Origin: Paraburkholderia franconis
Lineage (GTDB): Bacteria; Pseudomonadota; Gammaproteobacteria; Burkholderiales; Burkholderiaceae
DNA length: 64,000 nt
Assembly: GCF_009362735.1 (NCBI RefSeq)
Contig: NZ_WHNP01000003.1
Location: 62,001-126,000 of the forward strand
Direction of reading: 5' to 3'
Shown here: piece after piece, positions 63,963 through 64,000 of the stretch
Layout: each line of letters opens with the position of its first letter
Position numbering within the stretch: position 1 is the first letter of the stretch
Made by a program: the position numbers and the translations under genes
Notes under the pieces: model-generated
Told to the model about the DNA's origin: nothing
The model's database searches: none
Seen by the model: the letters and a program-made list of their open reading frames with translations, nothing else

Positions 63963-64000
63963 GGTGGTGCGCCCCGAAAAGCCGGGCGCGCTGTTGCAGA

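Noticed and set aside
1..64000. Search for tRNA, rRNA, prophage, toxin-antitoxin or defence genes
   Set aside because: None recognised by eye; small RNA genes without hallmark motifs could still be missed.

Overview
The window is a gene-dense, high-GC stretch of chromosome from a beta-proteobacterium of the family Burkholderiaceae, most likely Burkholderia sensu lato (Paraburkholderia/Caballeronia). This is inferred from codon usage, the family content, the OmpC-like porin type and recognisable gene orders: ubiE-tim44-ubiJ-ubiB, lptD-surA-pdxA-rsmA, corC-lnt-glyQ-glyS-gmhB-plsC, and ilvA-nucleotidase-queF facing a giant FAD/Fe-S oxidase. About 51 protein genes are supported, plus one short upstream ORF. 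I recognise no rRNA, tRNA, CRISPR array, prophage, transposase or defence island. This is mostly core genome, and the less explained material is intergenic.

Layout. 1-4.2 kb: end of a hybrid sensor kinase, a CHRD-domain secreted protein, an HSL-family esterase, and a convergent EcsC-like gene. 5.1-7.2 kb: DHA2 drug exporter with its MarR regulator and a clean operator dyad. 7.3-11.6 kb: a D-amino-acid module (D-threonine-aldolase-like PLP enzyme, RpiR/MurR regulator, N-acyl-D-amino-acid deacylase, RidA). 11.7-15 kb: ilvA, 5'-nucleotidase and queF on the minus strand. 15.2-20.5 kb: a cysteine-ended upstream ORF and hairpin, the 1371-residue FAD/Fe-S oxidase, HIT and DUF971 proteins. 20.6-30.5 kb: ubiquinone genes ubiE/ubiJ/ubiB with Tim44-like, methyltransferase, FmdB and DUF502 passengers, then aspS, nudB and clsB.

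30.7-38.4 kb: a fatty-acid beta-oxidation cluster (TetR regulator, acyl-CoA dehydrogenase, 3-hydroxyacyl-CoA dehydrogenase/enoyl-CoA hydratase fusion, thiolase, enoyl-CoA hydratase). 38.4-45.8 kb: fdhD, a nitrate-reductase-associated protein, a PAS-GGDEF-EAL protein, a YciA-like thioesterase and an Atm1-type ABC exporter. 45.9-53.8 kb: the murU-amgK peptidoglycan recycling pair divergent from lptD-surA-pdxA-rsmA. 54-55.6 kb: porin and gloA. 55.6-64 kb, minus strand: ygjP-like peptidase, plsC, gmhB, glyS, glyQ, lnt, corC.

The most interesting signals are non-coding: (1) a 292-bp element at 31440-31731 with 32-bp near-perfect terminal inverted repeats and several internal hairpins, no ORF, sitting between the TetR gene and the beta-oxidation genes; (2) a structured 92-bp repeat family, two copies between the fadB-like and fadA-like genes and a second pair 14 kb away between lptD and surA; (3) a short ORF ending in Ser-Cys-Ser-Cys-Ile followed by a nested hairpin upstream of the Fe-S oxidase; (4) two dyads upstream of the fatty-acid TetR gene; (5) a perfect 36-bp palindrome at the ridA/queF junction; (6) a tandem 15-bp repeat upstream of ubiE.
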